DNA of 64,000 nucleotides from Papaver somniferum (GCF_003573695.1 NC_039368.1:78940374-79004373), one strand, 5' to 3'. Counted from the stretch's first letter, positions 23,466 through 36,438 are shown. Made by a program: numbers and translations. Notes: a model not told the origin generated them from the sequence alone.

Positions 23466-23700
23466 CAAGTACAGGTACTCTTATTGCAGCTCTTGCTGCT
23501 AAGAATCTTACAACTACTTATCTCGTTGCACTCTCTGGTGGCCACGCTATCGGTGTCGGAAATTGCTTATCCTTCACGAATCGCTTATACGCTACCCAAA
23601 GATCCCACCATGAACCAGAGCTTCGCAAACAACCTCAAAATCACTTGCCCTAAAGCCGACACTATCAATACCACAGTTTCTATAAGTGAGAATAACAACC
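23466..23700 (+). pseudogene. Class III peroxidase exon fragment with frameshift
   Basis: The plus strand reads LVALSGGHAIGVGNCLSFTNRLY, the proximal haem-ligand region of secretory plant peroxidases (His in GGHAIG). One extra A near 23600 (acccaaagatccc) shifts the frame; the next frame continues DPTMNQSFANNLK..CP, also typical of the family. Neither the distal histidine region nor the C-terminus is present. It starts abruptly at the repeat array. Non-functional fragment, about 75 codons. Confidence 0.8.
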
Positions 23701-24442
23701 GGTAGACATTATCTTGTTCCGACAGTTGTGGCTACTTCCAGCGACGACTGCAGAAACAACTGAGACTCGATATTTCTTATTAACTACTGATGATTCATTC
23801 ATTGGATCCAACATTTGGACTAATCTTAATATACCGTTCTTATCTCTAACGATTTCTTTTCTGTTGGTATTGGTCGTAAACAATTTGATATTTTTTCCTT
23901 GAGCAAAAGAATTACCTGAAGTCAATAATTGAACCAAAACTGGAAAAATTCATTTTTATCAATTGCAGATACATTTTTCGCAGATCCAACTGCATGAGTT
24001 TGTGCTAATGGAGATCCAGATCGACAAGTTTCAACTAAACACGGGAATACCTCCGCAAGCTGAAACTTCCCATGAATTTTCAGGATCACCGATAATGGCT
24101 TCAATAGCAATAGCTACTCTTTTTTTCAAATACGTAGTCCAGTTTTAAGCAACCTCAACAGAGGACCTAATCCATTAGAACTAAGAGAAACAACAACAAT
24201 AGTTTGTTCACGAACTTATGAATGATGATTAGAATCAAGAAATCTACTTTTTTAGCAACCACAATCGAAGATTTTTCATCTTCCTTTAATATATGTAACA
24301 ATGAATCTAAAGCTTTCTTCTTAAATTCAATCCCAACGATCCGAAGTCTTGTAAAAAGATCTCTGATAAAAAATCCCAATTCTTCTTTAGCTGAACCTGG
24401 ATCGATGGAATTGAAAATTTCTCCCAGACCATGAAGAAACAC
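23701..24442 (-). pseudogene. ARM-repeat protein pseudogene fragment
   Basis: Minus strand, three pieces in different frames. 24442-24167: SIDPGSAKEELG, then EFKKKALDSLLHILKEDEKS. 24110-23922: ILKIHGKFQLAEV, then LVETCRSGSPLAQTHAVGSAKNVSAID. 23937-23701: SGNSFAQGKNI, then VVAGSSHNCRNKIMSTGCYSHL. These are consecutive armadillo-type helical repeats of a plant ARM-only protein. Frameshifts near 24140 and 23930 and missing ends make it non-functional. ARM proteins scaffold protein interactions; the particular subfamily was not settled. Confidence 0.6.
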
Positions 24443-24742
24443 AATTTTATAAAATTATGGGTTTAGAAATAATTTGTCCGTGCAAATTGGGGGTGCGCCT
24501 GAAGTTTTACGCTCGTGGGTTTCCCCGTAGTTTTCACATTGAAGAGTGAAAACTATTGTAAACCTTCTGCCATATGGGTTCAATATTGAGAGACCCAACA
24601 AAATGAATCCTTCACTGTCAACTCCATATTTTTAGATTTTTCTATCTCTATACCTAAAACATTTAATTTTTGAGTCAGATTTTGAAATTTCCTGGAAAGA
24701 TGACGTCATCAATTTTTAATAAAATTTTAAATACCCGAAATA
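24443..24742. other. Unassigned non-coding stretch
   Basis: No gene, repeat or element end recognised. It ends at the 'taacctcctgta' where the duplicated flank described next begins. Confidence 0.5.
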
Positions 24743-25565
24743 ACCTCCTGTATTTGTACTATTTTTATACTGAAACAGAAACAAAAGAAATCAATTCTCA
24801 GTTTTCTTATTTCTTATTCTGCTTTTCAGAGCTAGAGCTTCGTGATTTAGTTATGTTTTTTTTCTCCACATTCTATCGAATGAATCTGTTTGATTCATTT
24901 TTATTTTTCATTCAATCCATGTCAATTTTGTTTTGGCAAGAAGATTTACGGATCTGAGAAGAATGTTTACAGCATTGTTTGAGAAGATGAAGACAAGAAT
25001 CTATGTATGTTTTTTATTCTGTTTTTTTGCTGTTTTTATTGTTTTTCTTTTTGATTTTGGTTTTGATTTAATTTTTTTAGTTTCGATCTTACTGATTTTT
25101 GTTTTTTTTTTTTGATTTTCGAATTTGCAGATACTGAGAATAGGAAGAAGAAACCACATTGTTTCAGAAGAATCACAAACAAACTAGGTATTCAATTTTG
25201 TTTTTTTCGAACTTTTTATTTTTTTTTTGGATTATTTTGCATGTCCGATCTGAGAAGAGATTTAGTACTAGCTTAATTTCGTTTATTATTGTTGTTAATA
25301 TTTGTTGATACAAAAAGAAACAACATTGTTTCTAAAGAAGAAAAACAAACCTGTGTAGACATGTTGTGTTTATAAAATGTGTAACTTGAAGTTACACGTA
25401 TTGTCCTGTAGCATGTGTAATTATAGTATATGTATCTTTAAGACACATTTTGTATCTTGTTACCTTTGTTGAATATAAGAAACAAAACTGTTTCTGAAGA
25501 AGAACAAGAAATCTAGTTAGACATGTTGTTTTATAAAATGTGCAACTTGAAGTTACACATATTGT
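24743..25565. repeat. Left flank of the Athila insertion, copy 1 (duplicated at 33833)
   Basis: Host or older-transposon sequence in which the Athila element sits. It matches 33833-36438 (minus a nested solo LTR) almost throughout and ends in the target duplication ATTGT (25561-25565). Relative to the second copy it lacks about 35 bp near 24918. It includes a unit 'acatgttgt..ttataaaatgtg.aacttgaagttaca' present twice. Its continuation beyond the insertion (37629 onward) includes a MULE-like exon, so this could be that gene's 5' region. Confidence 0.75.
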
Positions 25566-26755
25566 TGATGATATTTTTCAATGATGTTGTAGTAATAAGT
25601 TCGTTGAGACTTGTGAAAGCAAAAGATTTTAGACTTATAAAATTTAATAATAGAAAACTTATTGCAAAATTAATTTCAAGATATTAAAAGTAACCAAGAC
25701 ACTAGGTTCCACTATTACACATGAATGAACGATACCAAATATGTTTCAACTCTAACTATTCTTTAAGTCCTTTATTTCTTAATTCACACATAATCAAACA
25801 TATTCCCAAATATTCATTACATTCCCTAAGAATTGACTATCAATCAATTAAACAAAGTATAATCTATCAAATTGAATCACAAGTAACTAAGAAAATTATG
25901 TGAACATTTAGAACTCCGCAAAAGTGGTGATTGAATGAATTGTAAATTGTAAATTAGAAAAAATAAAATTGTTACCAATCATTCATGCATAGATAGCTTC
26001 ATCGCCTTGGTTGCGCGAGAATTATCTCATCATCTTGGAAACAAGCTCAAAATTCATTTTTATTAAAGGGTGTTTATAAAGATGAAAAGGGAGAAATAAT
26101 GATAAAACAGTGATTTTCTTTTCTCTCCCAAAAACTCTCCCCAAATGTGCTCTCTAGCTCTCTATTTATACACACAAATACACATCACTCAAATATATTC
26201 TTCCATAACTCCAAAATTTTCTTCTTTTTAATTAAAAATATCTTCAGAATTTTTCCTTCTCTTTATTCTATATATTTCTTTACTAAACCCATATCTTCTT
26301 TAATTCGCAGAGTAAAATCCAAGATAAAATCTTCTAAGGATATCTTTCTTGTTTAATACAAGATAACTTCCTTTTTCTTCAAAGCTTCATGTTTGTAAGG
26401 CAAGAAGATATTCTTATCTTAAAGATAATAAATCTTTTACCGTTGAAACCAAATTTCCCGCCAATTTTTTTTTTCAAATCAAAGAAGAAGATGGAGCCCA
26501 ATTAACCAGTAATGGGGTGCGATTAGCAGTTGGCCTGGGATGCCCCTTATCAGTTAGGTGCCCCTTATCCAAAACTGAGAGTCCGAATAACATGTGTCCT
26601 CCGGGTGCCTATACCAACTTTTCGAGCCGAATTTTCCAAAAATGTTTATTTTCCAAAAATACCTACAAACACATAAAACACCATAATAAGTAGAAAATCG
26701 AGTACCAACAATACTGAAAATTGAGGACAATTTGGTCACAAAAATGTTTCTATCA
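25566..26755 (-). repeat. Athila-type 3' LTR
   Basis: 1,190 bp; minus-strand ends TGATAGAAACATTTTTG ... ATATCATCA, preceded on the left by ATTGT (25561-25565). Directly inside lies the polypurine tract (minus strand GTTTGGGGGTATT, 26756-26768), so this is the 3' LTR of the element whose genes follow. Close relative of 36439-37623 and 62258-63418. Confidence 0.9.
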
Positions 26756-27792
26756 AATACCCCCAAACTTATTATTTGCTAGTTCTCGAGCAAATCTAAT
26801 CTAGAAAAATAAAAATGACTACACTTAGCACGTGCAGCAAGCCGTTAAACCGCTGGGTGTCCCTAGCGGCGGAGTGTTGTCTCCGGAGGGTTTACCAGAG
26901 GTGTACCCAAAAAACCTTTACTCCAGACCCTATCTATCTACGCAGAACCTTGAAAGGAACTAAAGAATCTCCTTGGTTGGCATACAATCATTGACTATAG
27001 GAGGAAGTACCCTGATGCGAAATTCCAATTGTTGTACACGAGTTTACACTCAGCATACTAAAATTCATATATAAGTGACAGAGCTCTACTCAGATAGTTT
27101 CTAGACATCATAACCGGAGTCAACCAATCACATGGAAAGATTAAGAGGATGGATAAATACAAAAATAGATGAGATACAGGTCTGACTAATATCAACACAA
27201 CTGGCATATACAAGGGCACCAGTGGTCGACTTTATTGATTTTATTCCGGTTGGTCTGATGGTCTAGTCTCAAAAAAAAATTCTCTTTTTTTTTAGGTATC
27301 TCAATCACCCTATTTCACCCTAGAAATGGTAACAACTTGAGTCGTGTGCCCCACCAAATCACTTAAGAAATAAAAACAGAAGGGATTAGGATTCAACGAG
27401 TTATGGCAAAACTACCATGTTTTTTTTTAATTCTAACACCTGAGATCTGTGCTTTTATGAATAGACTCTTTAGATGTTTCCATCTAATCAGATTGGTTAC
27501 TCAACTCCTACAACCAAGATGTCCCCATCCACTTAGATTGGTTAGTGCCAACCTTAATAAGCATAAATTTCTAAGCTCTGGAGTTTATTTATTGCAACTA
27601 AAAGCTAACAAAAAGTTTCTTCCCCACCCCAAACTTAAATCTAATATTGTCCTCAATGTTTCTAATGAAAGAGCAATACCAAAAAGTAAGGTAACACGAG
27701 GAATCAGTAAAGAGAGAAGTCGGAAAGATAGTACCTGGGTGAAGAGAGAAATCAAAAACTAATATATAACATACAATCGTCTCGATGGTCAA

Positions 27793-28991
27793 TCAAGAGT
27801 AAACAGGGTCCTCCAGAGGGACCTCCTCAACATCACCTGTAGGAAAGGGCTCTAAAAAGGGTTTCAATCTATGATCGTTAACCTTCGAAGAACTACTACC
27901 GTCTGGTGTCTCGATCTCAACAGCTCCACGAGGAAAGACAGTGCGAACAATAAATGGACCCGTCCACCGAGAACGTAACTTCCCAGGGAAAAGATGCAAG
28001 CGGGTATCATACAGAAGAACTTTTTGACCTGGAGAAAATGACTTTCTTAAAATATTCTTATCATTCACAAGTTTCATTTTGTTCTTATACTCTTTCGCAC
28101 TATCGTAAGCATCTATACGAATCTCTTCCAACTCATTGAGCTGGAGTTTATTATGGGCTCCTGCCTTGTCAAGAGAAAAATTTAGCTGCTTAACATCCCA
28201 ATAAGCTCTATGTTCTAACTCAACAGGTAAATGACATGCCTTTCCATACGCAAGCCGATAAAGCGACATTCCAATGGGGGTCTTAAACGCAGTACAGTAA
28301 GCCCATAAGGCATCAGTAAGCCTAGACGACCAGTCTTTCCGATTAGGATTAACTGTTTTCTCTAATATACGCTTTATCTCCCTATTGTAAACCTCTGCCT
28401 GACCACTAGTATGTGGATGATATGGGGTAGCTACCTTATGTGTAATACCATATTTCTTCATCAAAAGCCTAAAAGGTCCATTACAAAAGTGCGACCCTCC
28501 ATCACTAATGATAGCTCGCGGTGTACCAAAACGTGTAAGTATATTATTTTTCAAGAACTCAATCACAACCCTATGGTCATTGGTTTTACACGCAACCGCC
28601 TCAATCCACTTAGAGACATAGTCTACAGCGACAAGGATGTAAAGTTACCAAAAGAATTAGGAAACGGACCCATAAAGTCAATACCCCACACATCAAAGAC
28701 CTCAACAACTAAAATAGGGTTCAAGGGCATCATGTTCCTACGGGAAATGGTTCCTAATTTCTGGCAACGTCACAAGTAACACAGACTATGGGAGTCTTTA
28801 AACAACGAAGGCCAATAAATCCACACTGCAAATATTAGCAGCAGTCTTCTTAGCACTAAAGTGACCCCCACAAGCATGATCATGACAAAAGGAAATAATA
28901 CTGGACTGGTCATCTCAGGTATACATCTCCTAATAATCTGGTCTGGACAATACTTAAACAAATAAGGATCATCCCAAAAGAAGTGCTTCAC
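27793..28991 (-). pseudogene. Athila integrase (decayed)
   Basis: Upstream part (28991-28570) is broken by several stops but still shows a zinc-binding-like region (CIPE.., [11 protein letters not shown]). The open part 28566-27793 covers the end of the catalytic core and the C-terminal domain: SDGGSHF supplies the second catalytic Asp, [12 protein letters not shown] the Glu; KVLLYDTRL and LRSRWTGPF mark the C-terminal GPF/Y-type module. Integrase inserts element cDNA into the chromosome. Inactive as read. Confidence 0.83.
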
Positions 28992-29253
28992 CTCTAAAAC
29001 CTAGAACGATCTTGTTTACCCCAATGTTGGGGCATTCGACCAGTAACAAGATAATTCACTATATTCGCATACCAAGGTGCTTGGGTAACAAAGAACAGTT
29101 GTTCATCAGGAAAATATCCCTAACAAGGAGAATCATTAAGGGTATCCACAACAAGCCTAGACAAGTGGTCTGCTACTACATTTTCTGCTTTTTTTATCTC
29201 TAATGTCTAAGGAAAATTCCTGCAACAATAGGATCCATCTAATCAATCTAGGT

Positions 29254-30915
29254 TTAGTATCCTTCTTGGAAAAGATACTTCAAAGCAGCATGATCAGTAA
29301 AGATTATGACCTTAGAACCTAAGAGGTAGGATCTAAACTTGTCTAAGGCAAACACAATAGCTAATAGTTCCTTCTCCGTCGTGGTATAGTTCAACTGGGC
29401 ATCATTCAGAGTTTTGCTAGCATAGTAAATCACATGAAGTAACTTATTTTCTCGCTGACCTGGCACAACACCAATATCATAATCTGAAGCATCACACATG
29501 ATCTCAAAGGGTAGGTTCCAGTTGGGTGCCTGGACTATGGGGGCTTTAGTGAGTAAATTCTTAAGCTTTTCAAAAGCCTCTAAACAAGCATCATCCAAGA
29601 CAAACTTAACGTCTTTTGCAAGCAAATTGCAAAGAGGTCTAGAAATCAAGCTAAAATCCTTAATGAATCGACGATAAAAACCTGCATGTCCTAAGAATGA
29701 CCTAATATCTCTTACGGTTTTTGGGACCTGTAAATTTTTAATAAGGTAAACTTTGGTTCTGTCTACCTCTATACCCTTCGAAGATACGATATTCCCTAGA
29801 ACAATTCCTGAACGAACCATGAAGTGACATTTCTCTCAATTAAGCACTAAATTCTTTTCCTTACACATAGTCAAAACTAATGACAAATGAAGCAAGCACT
29901 TATCGAAAGACGAACCAAACACTGAAAAATCATCCATAAAGACCTCTAAGAACCATTCTACCATGTCAGAAAATATGCTCAGCATACAACGCTAAAAGGT
30001 CGCAGGAGCATTACATAGCCCGAAAGGCATGCGCCTATACGCAAAGGTACCAAAGGGACAGGTAAAAGTGGTTTTCTCTTGGTCTTCTGGGGCAATAACA
30101 ACCTGATTATAACCGCAGTATCCATCTAAAAAGCAATAATGTCTATGTCCAGCTAATCTCTCTAGCATTTGGTCGATGAAGGGAAGGGGAAAGTGGTCCT
30201 TCCTAGTGACCTTATTCAATTTCCTATAGTCGATACAGACACGCCAACCCGTGGTCACCCGGGTTGGGATTAACTCATTGTTATTTTTCTGGACTACAGT
30301 AATACCGGATTTCTTGGGAACAACCTGAACGGGGCTGACCCACTTACTGTCTGAAATGGGGTAGATAATGCATGCATCTAACAGCTTAAGAACCTCGGTT
30401 CGAACTACTTCTTTAATATTAGGGTTCAGTCGATGTTGCATCTCCCTAGAATGTTTGGTGTCACTCTCTAAATAGATATGATGCATACAATCAGTAGTAC
30501 TTATACCCTTAATGTCTGCTATGGTCCACTCTAAAGCTTCCTTGTTATTCTGAAGGACAGTCACTAGCCTACTCTCCTGATCATTATCCAAGTCGGATAC
30601 TATAATCGCAGGTAAAGTTTCAGATGGGCCTAAAAAAACATACTTCAGGGAATCTGGTAATGGTTTAAGGTCCAACTTAGGAGGCTTTTCTAACGAAGGA
30701 ACTAGGGTAGACTCAGAAACGGGTAGAGGTTCGAACTTAGGTTTCCAGCCATTACTAGTGTCTATCAAAAGGTTTGAATCTAACAAAGCATTTACCTCAT
30801 TAATCACATCGTCATCATCAAAAGCAATCCTAAAGTGGGCTAGGCATTTCTCTAATGGATCTTCTAACAAAGTGTTTGGTAATGACTCCTCGACTAATGT
30901 TCCTATCATGTTCAC
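29254..30915 (-). pseudogene. Athila reverse transcriptase and RNase H (decayed)
   Basis: 30915-29992 holds the fingers and palm start: WVSPVQVVPKK, GWRVCIDYRKLNK, FCTCPFG-type block, MPFGLCNAPATF. A stop at 29992 and further breaks follow; the catalytic FMDDFSVFG is readable near 29920-29945. 29820-29254 carries the connection and RNase [47 protein letters not shown]. Two or more stops split the once-continuous pol frame. The enzyme would turn element RNA into DNA in the cytoplasmic particle. Confidence 0.87.
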
Positions 30916-30918
30916 CTC

Positions 30919-31542
30919 TTATATGTTCGAGTCATCTAGTTCATAGGGTAGCTTACTAATATTAACAATGTTCAGCTCAATAGTCATATTACCAAAAGAT
31001 AAATTCATAATACCATTTTGACAGTTAATGATCGCATTGGATGTAGTTAAAAACGGGCGCCCTAAAATCACTGGTATTTGGTTCTCTGGGTCAGGGACAG
31101 GTTGGGTATCTAGGATAACAAAATCCACTGGATAAATAAACTTTTCGACCTCAATAAGAACGTCCTCGATCACACCACGAGGAATTTTAACGGACCTATC
31201 AGCTAACTGAAGTGTCATCTGGGAAGGTTTCATCTCACCAAGTCCTAGCTTAAGGTACACATGGTATGGCAGTAAGTTCACACTGGCTCCTAAGTCAAGC
31301 AAAGCTTTCTCAACACGGTATTTACCTATTGTGCAAGAAATAGTAGGGGACCCTGGGTCTTTATACTTAGGAGTAGTGGTATTCTGAATAATAAAACTCA
31401 CATGACTAGCTAGGAAGGATTTCTTCTGGACACTAAGTTTTCGCTTTCGCGTACACATATCCTTAAAAACCTGCTTAAAAACCTCCAATATATCATTAAA
31501 GTTGGAATCCCTCTTAGTTGGAACTAGTAGCTGGGGGAACAA
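30919..31542 (-). pseudogene. Athila aspartic protease region
   Basis: Open for 207 codons. Contains the retropepsin block LLDLGASVNLLPY, where the catalytic motif normally D-T/S-G appears as D-L-G, an unusual substitution that may be inactivating although Athila-like proteins vary here. Later VILGRPFL is the flap/C-terminal block. A stop separates it from the RT frame at 30916. Confidence 0.75.
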
Positions 31543-31614
31543 GGCTCTGGGAACAAAGTCGGGCTCATCATGACCATCATTGGTCTCTTTGGATATTCTA
31601 TCAGTCTCCTCATT

Positions 31615-33220
31615 TTATATCTCAGAAGGGTGAACTACAACATGTTCACTATCAGGCATGGCAACCTTATTGTCAACTTTCTTTCCACTCCTAAGGGTTG
31701 TTATAGAATTCACATGATTGTACGATTTCTCTCCTTTAGGGTTAGGATTAGTTTGACTAGGGAACCTTCCATCTTCTCTTTCACTAATAAACTTAGCTAT
31801 TTGGCCGACTTGAAGTTCTAAGTTAGCAAGAGACTGGGAATTATTCTTAAAATTTTTCCTGGTTTCTTCTTGAAAACCACATTGGTTCTTTGATAACATC
31901 TCATGGTTCTTTTCTAACATGGTAAGGGTTTCTTCTAAGGTGGAGATCTTTTTCTCGTTCTGAAACTGGGGTTGACCTGAAGAGTTCTTAGCATAACCAA
32001 AACCCGGGGGAGGCTGAGAATTACTAGACTGTCCTTGATTATGACCCTTAGACCAAGAAAAATTAGGATGGTTTCTCCAACCAGGGTTGTAAGTCTCTAA
32101 GTATGGGTCAAACTTTTGACGGTTCTCAAACCTAGCATTGTTATAGACAACATGGTCTTGATCTTCACTAACCTGACCTTCCCAAAATGAGTTATTGGGT
32201 TCTACTCCACAACTAGATACTTGAGAAGCTCTAAACCTATCATCGGGTTCAATAAGATAACTATGTTTAGGATGATTCAATTCCAAAGCTTCTAACCTTC
32301 TAGACAAAGCAGCAATCTTAGCATCAGACCCGAAGCTTGTATCTACCACATTGGTGCTACTTATATTGACCAAGACTCTTTTGGGGGGGTTCAACACAAG
32401 ACTCCCACTGTTGGGATTTTTCAACGACGGCTCCTAAGAAGGTAAAAGCATCATCAGCACTTTTACTAGTGAACTCACCAGCGCACATAGACTCAACCAT
32501 GGCTTTGGTTGAATATTTTAAACCATCATAAATAATCTTTACGAGTTTTATCTTATCAAATCCATGGTGAAGACAATGGGATAGGAGATCATTGAATCTC
32601 TCTAAAAACCTATAAAGAGACTCTCCCTCTTGTTGCACACTAGCACTAATTTTCTACCTAACAGACGCAGTTTTATGCTTAGGGTAGAATTTCATATAGA
32701 AAGCAGCAATAAGTTCATGCCATGTTTCAATGGATTCAGATGGTAGGTTGTTCATCCAGGTCTTGGATATACCTCTTAAGGAAAAGGGAAACATATTAAG
32801 TTTAAAGACTTCATCGGTAAGGTATTTTATTATAATTGTCCCACAAATTTCCTCAAAGTCCCTAATATGAAAATAAGGGTTCTCATCATCTTTCCCTAAG
32901 AATATAGGGATCATCTGAAGAATACTAGTTTTTATCTCGAAATTAGCCGTAGTGGCTGGCAATTTAATGCACGAAGCTCGGGTGGACCTAGTTGGGAACA
33001 TGTAATCTTTCAAAGTTGCCATTGCTGGCACAGCAGAAGTACTAGGGGTATTTTCCTCACGAAGAGACAGATTCTCAAAACTGAAGTTTCCAAAAACAGG
33101 GCTCTCAAAAAAAGAGTCTTCGAGCTCCCCGCCTTCACAAGAAGAACTACTAGGTTTATCACTAATCAAACGACCTAGAATGTTTCTTTTCCAATCCCGC
33201 TCTTTAATAACCTTGGGCAT
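31615..33220 (-). pseudogene. Athila gag (decayed)
   Basis: Starts MPKVIKERDW at 33220. 33220-32654 contains the retrotransposon gag domain start (PHFHIRDFEEIC-like, FPFSLRGISKTWMNNLP, FYMKFYPKHKT); a stop at 32654, then QQEGESLYRFLERFNDLL in 32638-32357 and the C-terminal part 32424-31615 with YNPGWRNHPNFSW. One stop and one frame change. Forms the capsid of the element's particle in autonomous copies. Confidence 0.82.
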
Positions 33221-33832
33221 ACACTAGAAAAACAAAATAAAAAGGAATAAATCCTAAAAGGAATGAAAGTTCTATGCAAACACAAACAAGGCTGACTCCA
33301 CCACAACAAACCTACTGATTTCTAGAAAACAAAAAGCATGATGGATCCACTTAGATTGTTTCTAGACCAGCTTCTAATCCTTCGAAAGGGAATTCGTTAC
33401 AATTTAAGCAAACCCCTCTGGAATCAATCCGAGTTTAAGTAAGTTGAATCGAGACGAAGGAAGCTCAGTGGAGCTTTGATAACCAAGGTCTCACCGGCGT
33501 TACAAGGCGGCGTATTCAACTCAGGAAACCATCATGAACTTTGAAGCATGCTTAAAAGAGTAACCAATATTTTTCAAATGACTTTCCTATTAAGCTCGTT
33601 ACCCTATAGGTCTCGTTCTAGTCAAATTTTAGGCTTAGGTTCGCGTTTGGTTTCGTTTTCCTAAGGAGGGAAAGAAGGGAACGGTGATGAAATCTGAACC
33701 CTTATCTTGTATGGCCAGTCCTTGCCCTTTACTAGGAAATTAAATCAGCCGTTTTCAAATTCTCAGCATATATGCAAACGAAGGAATACAGTAACTCGCT
33801 AACAGGGGATTCGCGAGTGTTTCGATAAACTT

Positions 33833-36438
33833 ACCTCCTGTATTTGTACTATTTTTATAATGAAACAGAACAAAAGAAATCAATTCTCAGTTTTCTTATT
33901 TCTCCTTCGGCTTTTCAGAGCTAGAGCTTCGTGATTTAGTTATGTTTTTTTTCTCCACATTCTATCGAATGAATCTGTTTGATTCATTTTTATTTTTCAT
34001 TCAATCCATGTCATATTGTGAAGAAGAAGATTTAGTGATTTACAGAGTCAATTTTGTTTTGACAAGAAGATTTACAGATCTGAGAAGAATGTTTACAGCA
34101 TTGTTTGAGAAGATGAAGACAATAATCTATGTATGTTTTTTATTCTGTTTTTTTGCTGTTTTTGTTGTTTTTCTTTTTGATTTTGGTTTTGATTTCAATT
34201 TTTTTTAGTTTCGATCTTACTGATTTTTGTTTTGATTTTCGAATTTGCTGATACTGAGAATAGGAAGAAGAAACCATATTGTTTCAGAAGAATCACAACC
34301 AAACTAGGTATTCAATTTTGTTTTTTTCGAACTTTTTATTTTTGTTTTGGATTATTTTACATGTCCGATCTGAGAAGAGATTTAATACTATCTTAATACC
34401 GTTTATTACTGTTGTTAATATTTGTTGATACAAAAAGAAACAACATTGTTTCTAAAGAAGAAAAACAAATCTGTGTAGACATGTGATGAGTGCTAAAAAG
34501 TGCATATTTCTATATCTTTTTGTTGGCAATTAACTCATATTTTGTGCTCTAATTCTCCATTTTATCCCATATTCTGTATTTTCATTGTTTTCAAGAATAA
34601 ATACTTTTCTTAATTAATTTTGTATTTTTAGGTTGTAAATAAAGTTTGGATGAATTACGGAGCAAAAAGAGCAGAAAAGTGGTGGAAGCCAAGAGGAATC
34701 ACACAAGGAAGCCGCGAAGAATGTTGTGCGCAATACCAAAAGGCTAGAACTGGGCTTGAAGAGGAAGAATTGTTCTTAAAGAAGATATGGGCTTGGCATA
34801 CCCAAGGCCCAAACCCCTCACCCAAACCCATTTCCAATATCCATACCCGCCTTCATCTTCAGCCTTCAGATTGGATCCATCACATCATCCAACGTTCGCC
34901 TCATCATCGTGCATCAAACTTTGAAGCTCCTGTCAAACATCATAGTACCTAACTCCAATCTAAGCCGTCAGTTTTGATGTATCACACATCCAACGGTCGC
35001 TCCACGCCTGCTTCCATCTTGCCGTTAGATTCATTTCAGAAGTGACAATCCAACGCTCATCCTCGTTGTTCATCAAACCCTGCTGCTCCGCCCAACACTA
35101 TAGTACCTAACCCTATACCCAAAACAGAACCAAACAGCCCCTACCCCAAATTCCATCGATCCCATCTTCTCCCTCACCGTCTGCAGAGAAAACTCTGCCA
35201 TCGCCACCATCCCTAGCCGCCTTCTCCTCTTCCATACCCACTCTACTTCACCAACTATAAAAACCCATCATCACCACCAACCTTCCCTACTAACTATCAA
35301 TCGATTTCATCGATTTCACACCCCTCTTCTCACTGTTGGCATGTGAAAATGGTGAAATAGGATGATGGCTATGAAGCTAGAGCATGGAGAGGAAGAGGAG
35401 AAGCAACAGCAGTATGGGTAAGCAATTGTCCCATCAATTTCTCGAATTTTGTTGTAACCCTAACTGTTGATTTGGGAATTTGGGGGAAAATTGTAAACCC
35501 TAATTTTGGGTATAAATAGAAGGTTGTGTGTTGTTTTGAAGATATTCCTGGGCTAGCCAGTGCTTCACCCAAGAGGACTGGAATAGCCAGTGCCTCAAGG
35601 GTTAGTTCTTAGTTTAAATTATTTTGTAAATTTCAATTGTATTTGTCCCATCCATGCTCTGATATTGTTGTGCTTGAACTGTCTAGGATTGAATATCCTT
35701 TTAGGTTGTTAAAACACTAAGCAAGCTTCTCTGCGGGTAGTTGCAGTGTGAGAGCACCAACTACTACTAGGATTAGATTCATCTTAGTGTTCTTAGTAAT
35801 CTTTCTAGACCAACCCTTAGATGAACAGCCGGCTTTGAACCGCAACTGTCATCTAGTTAATCAGTGAGCCTAGAAGCTCACTGATAACTAACAAGGGATA
35901 AGAACATAGTTGGAGGACTTAGCTTAGGTGAAGAGGGGAATTCAAGCCCTAGTTTCCAAAACTCACTTTCATCCAAAAATCCATCACTGTTTAGTTTGTT
36001 CAATATTTGCTGTTTCATTTCCTGTTAGTGTCTTGTTTAATTCTGTTAGTTTTCATATCCTTGTTTAGTTAGTTCACTGCTTAGAGAATTAGCTTAGGAA
36101 ACTTCAACTCACACCCTAGTCCCTGTGGATTCGACCCGTATTTGCACAAGCTACAATCGACACCGTGCACTTGCGGTTAACAAGTAGGCTTCCTCTTTGC
36201 TCTTATTTTCTTACATCCTTTAAAGCCTACCAACATGTTTTTTTATAAAATGTGTAACTTGAAGTTACATATATTTTCCTGTAGCATGTGTAATTATAGT
36301 ATATGTATCTTTAAGACACATTTTGTATCCTGTTACCTTTGTTGAATATAAGAAACAAAACTGTTTCTGAAGAAGAACAAGAAATCTAGGTAGACATGTT
36401 GTTTTATAAAATGTGCAACTTGAAGTTACACATATTGT
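33833..36438. repeat. Left flank, copy 2, interrupted by a nested solo LTR
   Basis: Repeats 24743-25565. 33833-34483 matches the first part; 36238-36438 matches the last part; the solo LTR at 34484-36232 lies between. It ends in ATTGT (36434-36438), the same target duplication as at 25561-25565. It is joined directly to the truncated Athila leader at a shared 'acctcctgta'. Confidence 0.85.
34484..36232 (+). mobile_element. Nested solo LTR (gypsy-like), 1.75 kb
   Basis: Starts TGATGAGTGCTAAAAAGTGC and ends TTTAAAGCCTACCA (TG...CA), flanked by perfect 5-bp duplications ACATG (34479-34483 and 36233-36237). A TATA-like 'ctataaaaacccatc' lies near 35257 and the 3' part carries 'ccctgtggattcgacccg', a block common near the ends of plant gypsy LTRs. 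No internal genes. Absent from the other flank copy, so it inserted after the duplication or in only one parental haplotype. Strand is a guess from the TATA-like site. Confidence 0.85.

Larger units (their letters stand above)
26756..33832 (-). mobile_element. Athila-type Ty3/gypsy internal region, 5' end missing
   Basis: Minus-strand order: leader (33832-33221), gag (33220-31615), protease (31542-30919), reverse transcriptase/RNase H (30915-29254), integrase (about 28991-27793), 3' non-coding (27792-26756) with polypurine tract. The primer site and 5' LTR expected beyond 33832 are absent; the leader breaks at 'acctcctgta' and the left host flank follows instead. The 3' non-coding part (26769-27792) has no gene and matches 63419-64000. 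Athila lineage is inferred from gag (YNPGWRNHPNFSW) and from the RT wording. Confidence 0.88.

Noticed and set aside
25566..26755. Treating 24743-26755 as one 2-kb LTR because it recurs at 33833-37623
   Set aside because: The TGAT..ATCA ends, the adjacent polypurine tract and the ATTGT duplication place the LTR at 25566-26755; the rest is flanking sequence duplicated with it.
33942..34208. Phe-rich ORF also found near 24855-25115
   Set aside because: Translation of a T-rich, probably intronic or leader sequence in the duplicated flank; no conserved protein.
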